Source: a virus
Length of the DNA: 64,000 nt
IMG/VR virus record: IMGVR_UViG_3300020477_001105
Coordinates: 1-64,000 of that record
Reading direction: 5' to 3' (one strand)
Shown: positions 51,311 through 60,541 of the stretch, piece by piece
Position numbering within the stretch: the first letter of the stretch is position 1
Layout of the letters: the number at the start of each line of letters is the position of its first letter
Program-made: the position numbers and the translations under genes
Notes under the pieces: generated by a model
What the model was told of the DNA's origin: nothing
Database searches by the model: none
Seen by the model: the letters and a program-made list of their open reading frames with translations, nothing else

Positions 51311-53691
51311 ATGTTAAGCTTCCTCGCGCTAGTATTCGGACCAGTACCAGCTGGCATCTGTATCTGTTGGCCGCCCGGGGCTACCATTGCTACTGTACTC
51401 GGCTGTATACTCTCTATTGCTGTTATTAATTTCTCGTTACTTGTTTCAATAACCTCCATTAAAGTCTTACCAGTATTACCTACTAATGCACCTACAATAC
51501 CATCTGTTACTTTCTTGAAATCAGCATCTAATTTAATTGATGCTTGAGGTTGAGGTTTAGCATCCGGGTCTGCAGGTTTTTCAGGTTTAGCTTCTGGTGC
51601 AGGTTTTTCATCTCCAGGTGTTAGGAACGATTTTACTTTCTGCTCTGCTTGTTGTTGGAACATTTTAAGTACATCACCTTTTGCACCATGCCTCCAAGCA
51701 GCGCCTTTGAGTATTAGATTACTTTGAAGTTTCATAGCTTCAGCCGCTGTGTTTTGGCTTTTTATTATTTCATCTAAGTTAACCCCGGCTCCGGTAAGTT
51801 TGGCGACAGCACCCTTATCCTTTTTAATTTGTTCAAGACCGGTATCTATAACTCTATCAAACCCGGGGATAAATTGACCTATCTTTAATATACCCTGGAG
51901 CCAGTTTCCATCTGCGATATCGGTAAACCCGCTTATAACAGTCTTGACAGGCTCTAGCACGTTTTGTATTAGTGGTGACTCTACGAATCCTTTCCAAACA
52001 TCACCAGGTGAAGGGATTTTATCTATACCAAATTCTTTTCCTAAATTCTGAATAGCTTCTACGGGCCCTTTTTCCAAGAGTCTACCGATACTAGGGAATA
52101 ATGCTCCTTCACCTTGACCAAATAACATCTCTACTGGTCGACGTTGGAAATTTTCAATCCAGTTCCCTAAATTTGTACTATAAAACCACTCTCCAAGATC
52201 GAAGCTTAATATATCTTCTTTGAGTGCAGTTTTGAAATCTTTATCAAGCATTGCCATTATACTGTTTACTGTCTCTTCGCTCGCCACTAATCCTAAAGCA
52301 GTCTGCAATGGCTTCTCTTGCATTCCAGTTAGAAATGCTTGTACACTTGTATATAAATTACTACTTGTAATCTTATCCCAGAAACCACCTTCTCCTTTAA
52401 CATTGAGCAATCCACCAGCATCAAAAATGCCTTTATCACTGCTAAGGAAGTTTATTATTCCTTGAGGTAGGATAAATTTCAATTCATTCCAGTCTCCAGA
52501 TTTTCCAAACTCATTAATGTGATCGAAGATAGTTTTATCGCCTTCTCCAGCAAATAGAGATTTAAATCTCTTCTGTAAGCCAACTACTAATTTGTTCAGG
52601 AACCCTCCAAGGTCAATTTCTTTAAATCCGAACAAGTTTACATTTTCTACAACATCAACACCACCACCGGCGTCTATAAATTTCTTAATTGAATCTAAAA
52701 TAGGCTTTAAAGGCTTAATTGCATCACCCATAGCAGTTAGATCAAATTTGCCTGCTGCTTCTAAGAACTGGCCAATATTTTTAAAGAATGTTTTCTCTTT
52801 TAAGCTTGTTATAAATCTATTAATAACACCTAGCAGTCCACCTTCAAGATTAACCTGATCTAACCCAAGTGCTGCTATTGTAGTACCGGGTAAAACCTTC
52901 TTCCAATCAATCTTAACAATTGCATCGCCTAAAATGGGTACAATTTGTTCTATAGCAGATGCTAAAAATGAACCGAATTTATCTTTAATCGCTTTCCATA
53001 AGTCATTAAATCCCTTACCAGCGTCAACTCTTTTTATCCATTCACCGCCAAGCGCACCTGCGGGCATCCTCTCGGTTGTCTTTCCACCTACCCATTTCAA
53101 GAACGTACTAAATCCTGGAATAGCTACAGCCATTCGTGCTATGCCACCTTTAATATTACCTTTAGTGACTTCCAATATACCTGTAAGAAGGTGCTTTAAG
53201 TGGAAGAATGGGAACTTACTCAACAACCCGTCTTTCTCGTTTAAGAGCTTTTTACCAAAATCTACAAAACTAATTTGACCTTCTAATAGCGCTTTCCAAT
53301 CAGCTCCTAATATAGAGCCTATAACTGCACCTGCTGCACCTCCAAAGAATATCATCTTAAACACTTTGCTTAAAAATCCTTCCTTCTGCTGTACCTTTAC
53401 GTTGGGCATTTGCATTTGAGGCATAACCTTAGCAAGATAATCAGCAAAATGAGTTAATGGTCTAACGGAATTTCCTACTGAGTATCCTTGAATTACAACT
53501 TGTTGTACGTTTTTAAACTGACTACGGCTGTTATTTGCTATAGCATTAGGAAGAGCAGCCAATGTCTTATTAACACTATCTAGAGAAGATTTTTGCTGCC
53601 TTGCAACATTAACTAGAGTATTAGTAGACGTAGATAGCCCGTTAAGGGTACCTAGCATTCTATTAAACATTGCAGCGGATTGGTCGGCCAT
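51307..53691 (-). CDS. Tape measure protein candidate
   Basis: A 794-residue, helix-rich protein with alternating hydrophobic segments (KMIFFGGAAGAVIGSILGAD near 115-135) and many Phe/Leu-Gly turns, lying next to tail chaperone-like genes where T4-like phages place gp29. The C-terminal 120 residues are Pro/Lys/Glu-rich (ending GPNTSARKLNI). If it sets tail length at about 1.5 angstroms per residue, the tail would be near 120 nm; this is an estimate. GATAAATA is 12 nt upstream. Confidence 0.7.
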   Translation of the reverse strand: MADQSAAMFNRMLGTLNGLSTSTNTLVNVARQQKSSLDSVNKTLAALPNAIANNSRSQFKNVQQVVIQGYSVGNSVRPLTHFADYLAKVMPQMQMPNVKVQQKEGFLSKVFKMIFFGGAAGAVIGSILGADWKALLEGQISFVDFGKKLLNEKDGLLSKFPFFHLKHLLTGILEVTKGNIKGGIARMAVAIPGFSTFLKWVGGKTTERMPAGALGGEWIKRVDAGKGFNDLWKAIKDKFGSFLASAIEQIVPILGDAIVKIDWKKVLPGTTIAALGLDQVNLEGGLLGVINRFITSLKEKTFFKNIGQFLEAAGKFDLTAMGDAIKPLKPILDSIKKFIDAGGGVDVVENVNLFGFKEIDLGGFLNKLVVGLQKRFKSLFAGEGDKTIFDHINEFGKSGDWNELKFILPQGIINFLSSDKGIFDAGGLLNVKGEGGFWDKITSSNLYTSVQAFLTGMQEKPLQTALGLVASEETVNSIMAMLDKDFKTALKEDILSFDLGEWFYSTNLGNWIENFQRRPVEMLFGQGEGALFPSIGRLLEKGPVEAIQNLGKEFGIDKIPSPGDVWKGFVESPLIQNVLEPVKTVISGFTDIADGNWLQGILKIGQFIPGFDRVIDTGLEQIKKDKGAVAKLTGAGVNLDEIIKSQNTAAEAMKLQSNLILKGAAWRHGAKGDVLKMFQQQAEQKVKSFLTPGDEKPAPEAKPEKPADPDAKPQPQASIKLDADFKKVTDGIVGALVGNTGKTLMEVIETSNEKLITAIESIQPSTVAMVAPGGQQIQMPAGTGPNTSARKLNI

Positions 53692-53703
53692 AAATACTGT
53701 AAG

Positions 53704-53711
53704 TATTTATC
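53704..53711 (-). promoter_or_regulatory. Late-promoter octamer GATAAATA (tape measure)
   Basis: Twelve bases before the ATG at 53691. Confidence 0.58.
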
Positions 53712-53719
53712 GGAAACGC

Positions 53720-54583
53720 TTATAACCCGATGAAGAGATTTGCATCTACTGCAAGAATAGCATTTTTACCGGAAGCGTCTTTATAAGTTAAAGGTCCGTC
53801 TCTAAACTTCTTAAGCTTATTGATATAATTAGAAACTCCAGATATTACCCCAGATGGAAGTTTTTGTAAAATTGCAATATTGTCGTCTAATAAGGAGACA
53901 TCAGTGAAATTTAACGTTGTGCTTTTGTCTCCCTTGTTGATCACAATGGACTTAATATATTTGCATATCTCAACAAAGAACACCTCAGATACGACCTTCT
54001 CAATATCTTGAACTACCTTTTCGGCATCTTTTGTCTCGAAGTTGTCTTTATAGACATTTTGAAAATACGTATTCAGAGCATAATCAGTTTCTATGGACGG
54101 GATACCGAGATTAACGTCAATGTTACCTGACTTGTATTCATACGTTTTGCTATAGGTCATAAGACCGTCATCGATGCGGGTCTTTTTGAGTTTATCTACT
54201 ATCTTACCTAGCTCAACTACCACGGTTTTATCGTCATCTATGATGTCAATAGTGTCGTTGGAATATGCACGGAGCTGCAGCATAATAGCATCTCTATCTA
54301 GAGTAGTTAGAGTATAGCCGAGCTTAGCATCATCCTCAGTACAATTGTTAGCTATGATTTGATTGAAATTGTTGACAACTTGTAATCCGGCAGAAACTCC
54401 ATATACATCTTTTTGTGCACCGATCTGAAGCTCCATAATGCCCTTCATCTGCGATACATCTAGTGGTCTAAATTTAATTGTCTTGCCAAGAGTAGGGCAC
54501 CATGCTTCAACTGGATTGTCTGTATAAAACTCTTCAATATCCTGCAGGACATCCATGTAGTTGGTTTGTGCAGTATTACTCAT
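53720..54583 (-). CDS. Baseplate/tail assembly protein, gp26/gp51-like
   Basis: A 287-residue protein. WCPTLGKTIKFRPLDVSQMK near the N-terminus resembles the start of T4 baseplate-hub assembly proteins (T4_baseplate family, gp26), where a LP-x-x-GK-x-x-F-RP-x-x-x-x-x-K motif is typical; KLKKFRDGPLTYKDASGK near the end is also family-like. ATG 54583 is preferred to the TTG at 54586; TGTAAATA ends six bases before it. Likely a hub assembly or chaperone factor between the tape measure and its paralog. Confidence 0.68.
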   Translation of the reverse strand: MSNTAQTNYMDVLQDIEEFYTDNPVEAWCPTLGKTIKFRPLDVSQMKGIMELQIGAQKDVYGVSAGLQVVNNFNQIIANNCTEDDAKLGYTLTTLDRDAIMLQLRAYSNDTIDIIDDDKTVVVELGKIVDKLKKTRIDDGLMTYSKTYEYKSGNIDVNLGIPSIETDYALNTYFQNVYKDNFETKDAEKVVQDIEKVVSEVFFVEICKYIKSIVINKGDKSTTLNFTDVSLLDDNIAILQKLPSGVISGVSNYINKLKKFRDGPLTYKDASGKNAILAVDANLFIGL

Positions 54584-54589
54584 CAATGT

Positions 54590-54597
54590 TATTTACA
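54590..54597 (-). promoter_or_regulatory. Late-promoter-like octamer TGTAAATA
   Basis: Exactly six bases before ATG 54583. Confidence 0.5.
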
Positions 54598-54612
54598 GAA
54601 AGAACTCGTTTT

Positions 54613-55494
54613 TCAACCTTTCAGGCTGTTGTTAGGGTTTACAGATTGTCCGGATTGTTGTTTCTGTTCTTCTTCTTTCTGCTTTTTAATTTCCTCGTTA
54701 ATAATATTATAATATAACATTAGTTCAGCAGGGGCACAGTTGTTTATACTTTCATGCGTGAAGTTAAAGTGTTTAATTAGCGTGTATTCGGTTTCATAAA
54801 ACTGCTTGAGATCTGTATTGAAGAATAACCTGATTATCTCTGCAATTGATCTATTGATAAAAGATAAGTGCATTTCTTGATCTGATCCTAGCTTAATTAC
54901 AGGTGTCGTTTTTAGTATTTGTTCCTGTTCATATAAAAACTCTAATACACTAGATAATACAAACGAAGGCAACTTATCAATTACCTCTCTCCTCTGATCT
55001 AGAGTTAATTCTCTTGCGTCAATAGCATTACCGTTAAACTCAATAACATCAATACTACTAGTAATCATATCTAACTGATTTTCCGCAGCTAACACTTTAG
55101 GTATTGTTCCTTCAACCTTAATACCATTTTTATCAATATTAAAAGTGTGTGCTACTTTATGCTGTTTAATCTTATCAATGACATCATTAACACTAATTTC
55201 AAATTGCTCTTGCCTGCCTTTGTCGACGATAGTTGTAAATTTAGCAACTGGTGAGACATTGTATGCTCTAATACCTAATAATATTCCTAATTTGTCAATA
55301 CACGAAAGGTTGTCAGTATCAATATCATTAACTGATAGATCCTTAATAAGAGTACTAACGAACATTTCTAGAATATTTGTATCACCGTTAAGAAGTACTT
55401 TAACAAAATTTTTATTTTGCCTGTGAGTGAATTGTTTGAAGTATAGAACGCTATCAGTAGATATTTGTTCTACAGGGTATATAAAGTCACTCAT
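54613..55494 (-). CDS. Tail assembly chaperone/baseplate protein, gp26/gp51-like
   Basis: A 293-residue, mostly helical protein, similar in size and place to the neighbour at 53720. YFKQFTHRQNKNFVKVLLNGD near the N-terminus, DKLPSFVLSSVLEFLYEQEQ in the middle and LMLYYNIINEEIKKQKEEEQ at the end fit the general pattern of T4-type hub assembly proteins, which end in such LMxYYNxI helices. Not a proven homolog. The C-terminal tail is Gln/Asn-rich. Confidence 0.65.
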   Translation of the reverse strand: MSDFIYPVEQISTDSVLYFKQFTHRQNKNFVKVLLNGDTNILEMFVSTLIKDLSVNDIDTDNLSCIDKLGILLGIRAYNVSPVAKFTTIVDKGRQEQFEISVNDVIDKIKQHKVAHTFNIDKNGIKVEGTIPKVLAAENQLDMITSSIDVIEFNGNAIDARELTLDQRREVIDKLPSFVLSSVLEFLYEQEQILKTTPVIKLGSDQEMHLSFINRSIAEIIRLFFNTDLKQFYETEYTLIKHFNFTHESINNCAPAELMLYYNIINEEIKKQKEEEQKQQSGQSVNPNNSLKG

Positions 55495-55507
55495 GTATAA
55501 TGACTTA

Positions 55508-56884
55508 TTACAAGCCTAACATATTACGACCAGAATTCATAATACCATTAGCTATTCGACCAGGCATACCTAATAATCCACCACCGCTTCGTTTAGATTT
55601 AGCAGGAAGGGATACCGCATTACCGCCAAACGCTGCATCGTCCCATGCTGCCATTTCTAGTGCATGATTAATGCCTCCCTCAGGTAAAATAGCTTGATAT
55701 CTCGTAAATACAAATTCAACGTCTCTTCTATCTGGGCCACCTTCCGGTGTATACGAGTACCTCTCGTTAGCAACGTTAATAGGGAAACAATCCTTAAAGT
55801 GGAACATTTTTCTTAATACAAATCCACGCACGTTAGCCATCTGACCGGGATCACCTCCACCAGCAGCATGATGAGAAGCTGGATCTACACCCATGCGACC
55901 GAAATTTAACAGGAACATATCTGTCTTAATATCCAAATCAGCGACTGGTCTAGCTACTAACCCATAATGTGATGTTTGAATAACCCACGGACGTATCAAA
56001 AAATCAACAAACGATACATTTGTTTCTAAAAATTCTACGTTTAAAGATCCGAACGGGTTACGCTGTTTCACAACAGGGGCCTTAATAAAGCCTCTATTAG
56101 GAATACCAACAGTTTCAGTACCTAAATTCTCTGGCGGGATACCAACTGTTTGTGCAAATGCACATCCAATATGAGATCTATACATTGGAGGTGTATGTAC
56201 AGTTTCACGTCCCATATCAACACCCCATGATGCATTAATCTCTTCACCCCATCCCTGCATACCATAACTAGTGGTACCAGGAGCTGGAGCGTCATTGCTT
56301 TCTTCATTTACAGAAGTTAGATTATCTTTAATAGCTGGTGGAACGTTAAATACTAGACACCATAGCTGATTTAATGGCAATGAAGATTCCCACTTACTTA
56401 AAACATTAAAAAAGTGGCTTCTAACAGCTACCGGGTTACCTGTTGCATCAAACACATTATTAATGATTTGCTCGCTGTTACCTATTAATTTTTCTAGATT
56501 AGTTTTTAAATCTAACCCGTAAGCATTTTTTGTGATAGGTTTATTAGTGGCGGTGTAATCTGTAGCAGGCTTCGCTGCAGCGGGTGGAGCAACCGGAGCA
56601 GTAGGGTTCGGTGTTCCCTCTAATCCTTCACTGCCTACCCTGTTCCCTGCAGCATTTAATTTTGCAAGATTCTCACGAGATACGGGTCGAGCTTGAACAC
56701 CGGGGTCAGTAAGAGCTTTTCCGCTCTGTGGATCTATATACCCCATCTGAGACGCGTTATTATCAGGAAGGTCACTAACATCCTGTTGCGGGGTTCCCAT
56801 TCTCTGAACACGCCTTTGGTTATTGACCCGTGCACGAGCTATTTGAGCCTGTTGATAGTTCGGAGGTGGTTGTGGTGCCGCCAT
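55508..56884 (-). CDS. Baseplate tail-tube initiator, gp54-type
   Basis: A 458-residue protein. After a Pro/Gln-rich N-terminus (1-120), NVEFLETNVSFVDFLIRPWV and later HFKDCFPINVANERYSYTPE, then RRDVEFVFTRYQA, follow the gp19-fold pattern also seen in T4 gp54, which starts tube growth: a strand-helix with W, then CxPIxxxxxxxSY and a final F-x-x-T/Y-R-Y strand. The Gly-rich end (SGGGLLGMPGRI) also recalls gp54. GATAAATA ends six bases before the ATG. Confidence 0.68.
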   Translation of the reverse strand: MAAPQPPPNYQQAQIARARVNNQRRVQRMGTPQQDVSDLPDNNASQMGYIDPQSGKALTDPGVQARPVSRENLAKLNAAGNRVGSEGLEGTPNPTAPVAPPAAAKPATDYTATNKPITKNAYGLDLKTNLEKLIGNSEQIINNVFDATGNPVAVRSHFFNVLSKWESSLPLNQLWCLVFNVPPAIKDNLTSVNEESNDAPAPGTTSYGMQGWGEEINASWGVDMGRETVHTPPMYRSHIGCAFAQTVGIPPENLGTETVGIPNRGFIKAPVVKQRNPFGSLNVEFLETNVSFVDFLIRPWVIQTSHYGLVARPVADLDIKTDMFLLNFGRMGVDPASHHAAGGGDPGQMANVRGFVLRKMFHFKDCFPINVANERYSYTPEGGPDRRDVEFVFTRYQAILPEGGINHALEMAAWDDAAFGGNAVSLPAKSKRSGGGLLGMPGRIANGIMNSGRNMLGL

Positions 56885-56890
56885 ATAAAA

Positions 56891-56898
56891 TATTTATC
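56891..56898 (-). promoter_or_regulatory. Late-promoter octamer GATAAATA (gp54-type gene)
   Basis: Six bases before ATG 56884; it overlaps the inner arm of the inverted repeat at 56894-56922. Confidence 0.65.
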
Positions 56899-56922
56899 CC
56901 GCAACGGTCAGTTACGGGATAA
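56894..56922 (-). other. Inverted repeat between tail tube and gp54-type genes
   Basis: TTATCCCG and CGGGATAA, 8-bp perfect arms with a 13-nt loop. It lies after the tail-tube stop and runs into the late octamer. It could be a weak terminator, an RNA-stability hairpin for the abundant tube mRNA, or a regulator site; no good T-tract follows. Confidence 0.6.
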
Positions 56923-56943
56923 CTAATGTGATGTTAATCGGAA

Positions 56944-57489
56944 TTAAACTGGTAGAATATTACGTCTCCAGTATTGATATGCTAATGTTGCTTGGAATTC
57001 AACAACTTCACCGTTACCGGTAGTGTTATAAACCAGCTCACCAACAGTAATCGGCCAAACACCGACTAATTGGTAAACTCTAACAACATCTAAGTTAGCA
57101 TTTAATTGTGCAAGAGAAACTGTAGAATTAGCATACAACCTATAAGCACCAGTACTTGTCTCATCATCAAAGATTGAACGAGACCAATTTTCAAAGACGG
57201 TTCTAATTGCATTGTCACCATCAGCTCTAAATGTAATCTGATAACCAGTGGCATCAGGGTACTCAACGGAGCCAGGAAGGTTAAACTGCAAGCCCATGAA
57301 AGGGGTGGGTACATTCTGAATGCCACGGGCAGGAAGGTTGGCGGCAGTAGCGTAGACTAAGTCGTCTTGTGTTAATACCGGTGCACCTCTATCAGAGACG
57401 TCAAGCACTCTGAACTGGAAATCGCGTGCGAAATCGCGTTCTTGTGCAACTCGATAGAAATCTTGAATTCCTTGTTGTATGTTTGGCAT
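56944..57489 (-). CDS. gp19: Tail tube protein (gp19-type), copy 1
   Basis: A 181-residue tail tube protein; hexamers stack to form the inner tube inside the sheath. RDFQFRVLDVSDRGAPVLTQ, TGYQITFRADGDN with VFENWSRSIFDD, and VYQLVGVWPITVGELVYN then VEFQATLAYQYW follow the gp19 core in order, including the P-x-x-x-GE-x-x-Y motif. It is next to the sheath gene, the usual place in T4-type genomes, so this is the best candidate for the main tube subunit. Confidence 0.88.
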   Translation of the reverse strand: MPNIQQGIQDFYRVAQERDFARDFQFRVLDVSDRGAPVLTQDDLVYATAANLPARGIQNVPTPFMGLQFNLPGSVEYPDATGYQITFRADGDNAIRTVFENWSRSIFDDETSTGAYRLYANSTVSLAQLNANLDVVRVYQLVGVWPITVGELVYNTTGNGEVVEFQATLAYQYWRRNILPV

Positions 57490-57499
57490 ATCTTGTAAT

Positions 57500-57507
57500 T
57501 ATTTAGT
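57500..57507 (-). promoter_or_regulatory. Late-promoter-like octamer ACTAAATA (tail tube)
   Basis: Ten bases before the ATG at 57489. Confidence 0.48.
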
Positions 57508-57509
57508 CG

Positions 57510-59894
57510 TTAAGCTATTAATTCGTTAAAGTCCTGACCAGTTCTTGTTGCGTAGAAGTTAACCAGGATAAACTCAGCAGCACGTACCGGTTTAATGTAG
57601 ATGTCAACTACTAACTCGTTCTGATCAATAACGTCAGGTGTGTTGTTTCTTTCATCACAAATGATGAGGTAGTCATACATACCTTGTGTGTTTTTAACTC
57701 TATCAAAGATAGGTGTTAAATTATTCAGTACCTGTGTTCTTGTTAGTACTGTGTTTGGCTCGAATACGTAGAACTTCATCGTTTGTCTTACGAGCTTCTC
57801 GAGGTACAAGAACAACCTTCTTACATTAACTCTATCGAATGCGCTCGGCTTCTTGAACATGGTCTTCTGACCCCAAATTACGAAACCTTCATTCGGGAAT
57901 TGATGTACTGGGTTAATACTGATTCTATATAACTGATCTCTGTGCTTCTGCGCAGGAATTACTGCGAGATCATTTACACCACCAAATCTACCACGGGTAA
58001 ATCCAGCAGGAGCCCACCATGGGTCATATGTGTTATCAGTATTAGCAAATGTTGCTGCTGCTACACCGGAGAACGGTGCCCAGATTTGAGTATCAGATGT
58101 TCCATCATATACTCTAGCCCAGTTACCATATACAGTTGCGAAACTAGTATTAATCGAACCATATACGTGCCTCAACGGCCAATATACAGCTTGTGTAAAT
58201 ACTCTGGTCTTATCATTAAGAACCTTATCGTTTCTACCTTGTACAAAGATCCATCTCGGTGTATCAGCAATAAAGATGTGATCTTTTCTCTTGAATTCAG
58301 CAAAATTCTGGAATTCATTAAATACTGCTCTGTAATTCTGCTGCAGGTTATAACCTTCACCATGTAAGCTAGCATCAGAATTTACACCCTCGCTTAACTT
58401 ATATAAACCAGTAGAATTACTGTAATCACCCATATCAAATCTCAGGGTATCATCAAATGTCTCTAATCCAGTACCGGATAATTGCTGATACTCAGAACCA
58501 GCATAAACCGTACCTAAACCAGCTTCAACAGAAACATCAATCTGCTGTGCATCAACATTTAACAGGTTATCCATTACACGTCTAACCTTGGTCGGTACAG
58601 AACCAACAATCTTATTAACAGGATTAGCAGGCTGATATAAACCTAATGGTAGCAACGCATCCGTCATAGCTAAGCCAGTAGAGGCGTGATGTAAGCTTGT
58701 TAATACGTTTCTAGGTACACCAAAGTTACCAGAAAGTGATACGCTTGCAGAATCCGTAAGAGCTCTTTGAGATAAGAACCTTACCATCTTATTAGGTTCA
58801 TTATTGGCACTATTTGCCCATGTACCAGTATTAAGACTGATATTGGGGTTAATAATTACTTCAAGGTTAGGTGAACCGTCTTCAATATCACCTAAGAAGA
58901 ACGTCTTAGGTGTACCACCGTTTTGATTCTGTAGCTTGCGATACCCGTCAAGAGATCCCATATAAGACTCAGCTAATACATTATCTAATTTTAACGTATC
59001 AGTTGAGAACACTGATGTTCTCATCTTGAACAACCCTAAGATTGCGGTATCCTTAAATTCGTCACTAGAAACGTCAAATGTTGGTAGATTCTCAAGTTTC
59101 TCAGAAACATTACCATTACTATCTGTTGCAGTACCAGAGAGTGAGAAGTTTCTTCTCTCTGCAGGAACAACTAATGGGTTACCTACTAAGTTTTGACCGT
59201 TGCTGCTAGCATTAACACTATAGAAGTTGTTAACACTGTCAAAATCAGTCGCAGGATTCATCTGCGAGTTGTCAGTTAATGTGATGTAATAACCTTCATA
59301 CTTATCATTAATAGTAGTTTTAGCTTTATTAGTGATAATCATGCCAGCTTTACCCCAAGTATTGTGATCATTGGAGAAGCTCTCACTCGGTTTTACATGG
59401 TTAGTCCAACTAAACTGTCTTCTGTTTACTAAATCGTATTGCTCTTTACTCAGCTCAACTAAGGTTGGTCGACCAAATACATATCCAGTACCACCTGTAT
59501 CACCCACACCCGATAACGATGCACCAGCTGAATGTACGGTTGTAGGTAGTGCCTGCTCACCATTATAAGGGTAGCAAGGGAAGAATAACGCGGAATAGCT
59601 ATCACCAAAGCCCAATCCAGCTGCTGACCCGTATGGCAAGCGGGTCGTTAGCACATTTGCGTCGCTGTTAAATATACTCTTTACTGTGTGATAGAAATAT
59701 CTTTCTGCTGCATTGGTAGGTTTCCCGTATACTGTCTCAAATTCAGAGAAGCTGGCGACCTCCAGTAACTCGTCTGTTGGCCCTTGAGCTGCGAAGCCGG
59801 GTACCATGATATGAGTGCCGATAGGAAGCACAGGACGCAGAGATAAATCAATCTCATTAATTTCTACACCTGGTGATTGTATTGTACGTGCCAT
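57510..59894 (-). CDS. gp18: Contractile tail sheath protein (gp18-type)
   Basis: A 794-residue sheath subunit. It begins with the classical SPGVEINEIDLS and GFAAQGPTDELLEVASFSEF, and ends with INPVHQFPNEGFVIWGQKTM, DRVNVRRLFLYLEKLV and a final VNFYATRTGQDF-ELIA strand, the C-terminal core that interlocks with neighbours. The middle (about 110-520) is a variable, surface-exposed insertion larger than in T4 (659 residues). AATAAATA ends six bases before the ATG, with no room for a Shine-Dalgarno. Confidence 0.96.
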   Translation of the reverse strand: MARTIQSPGVEINEIDLSLRPVLPIGTHIMVPGFAAQGPTDELLEVASFSEFETVYGKPTNAAERYFYHTVKSIFNSDANVLTTRLPYGSAAGLGFGDSYSALFFPCYPYNGEQALPTTVHSAGASLSGVGDTGGTGYVFGRPTLVELSKEQYDLVNRRQFSWTNHVKPSESFSNDHNTWGKAGMIITNKAKTTINDKYEGYYITLTDNSQMNPATDFDSVNNFYSVNASSNGQNLVGNPLVVPAERRNFSLSGTATDSNGNVSEKLENLPTFDVSSDEFKDTAILGLFKMRTSVFSTDTLKLDNVLAESYMGSLDGYRKLQNQNGGTPKTFFLGDIEDGSPNLEVIINPNISLNTGTWANSANNEPNKMVRFLSQRALTDSASVSLSGNFGVPRNVLTSLHHASTGLAMTDALLPLGLYQPANPVNKIVGSVPTKVRRVMDNLLNVDAQQIDVSVEAGLGTVYAGSEYQQLSGTGLETFDDTLRFDMGDYSNSTGLYKLSEGVNSDASLHGEGYNLQQNYRAVFNEFQNFAEFKRKDHIFIADTPRWIFVQGRNDKVLNDKTRVFTQAVYWPLRHVYGSINTSFATVYGNWARVYDGTSDTQIWAPFSGVAAATFANTDNTYDPWWAPAGFTRGRFGGVNDLAVIPAQKHRDQLYRISINPVHQFPNEGFVIWGQKTMFKKPSAFDRVNVRRLFLYLEKLVRQTMKFYVFEPNTVLTRTQVLNNLTPIFDRVKNTQGMYDYLIICDERNNTPDVIDQNELVVDIYIKPVRAAEFILVNFYATRTGQDFNELIA

Positions 59895-59900
59895 ATAAAA

Positions 59901-59908
59901 TATTTATT
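59901..59908 (-). promoter_or_regulatory. Late-promoter octamer AATAAATA (tail sheath)
   Basis: Six bases before ATG 59894. The 15 bases from the AAATA core through the ATG are identical to the gp54-type gene (AAATATTTTATATGGC). Confidence 0.68.
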
Positions 59909-59951
59909 CGTTTCGGAATTATTTTATTCTGGTTGAACCTAAAATTGTCGA

Positions 59952-60539
59952 CTAAAGTAAGTTAACATGTAGCTGAGAGAACGAGAATGTTAGGGTACTT
60001 TCAGCTTCTTGAGGATCTCTGTAATTGTACATTATTTCACCTAATCCGATGGGAAACGCTTTTGTGTAAGTAAACTCGACCACGTTTTTATTGTACTCAT
60101 TCATACCAAACACGGTAAAGTTGGTTTGATAGTCATCTAGCAGCATTCTAGGCTCCCTTTCACCTTGGGCATCATATATAGAGAGCTTGTCGTCGTTTAG
60201 TACATCTAGCCATCTCCATATATGCCAGTAGTTGTTAAATTGATTGTCGATGGTAAAGTTTACTGTAACGTCATCGTACTTAGATCTAGAGTGAGTGGAT
60301 ACGTTTAAGTGTTGACCTGCATACGGTAGATCGTTAGGTAATATAGTTACAGCTGGTACTACAACACCATATACGGAAAATTGTAGTGTATCAGGCATCG
60401 TTCTAGCATCGCTATGGTTATGTGTTGCTCGTTCTACTTTTGATACCGTATTCTTCAAAGCAGCAGGGACAGATAAAGATAGTAAAAATTTATCTAACCG
60501 GGCTTTGTTTAGTACTGACTGTTTTGCTTTATCTGCCAT
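59952..60539 (-). CDS. Tail tube protein (gp19-type), copy 2
   Basis: A 195-residue gp19-fold protein. After a basic N-terminus (VLNKARLDKFLLSLSVPAAL), LQFSVYGVVVPAVTILPNDL, VTVNFTIDNQFNNYWHIWRW and VVEFTYTKAFPIGLGEIMYN then STLTFSFSQLHVN follow the gp19 pattern. It differs strongly from copy 1, so is an old paralog, not a recent duplicate. It lies between terminase and sheath. It may be the real tube subunit with copy 1 as a second ring, or a tail-completion protein. Confidence 0.78.
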   Translation of the reverse strand: MADKAKQSVLNKARLDKFLLSLSVPAALKNTVSKVERATHNHSDARTMPDTLQFSVYGVVVPAVTILPNDLPYAGQHLNVSTHSRSKYDDVTVNFTIDNQFNNYWHIWRWLDVLNDDKLSIYDAQGEREPRMLLDDYQTNFTVFGMNEYNKNVVEFTYTKAFPIGLGEIMYNYRDPQEAESTLTFSFSQLHVNLL

Positions 60540-60541
60540 TA

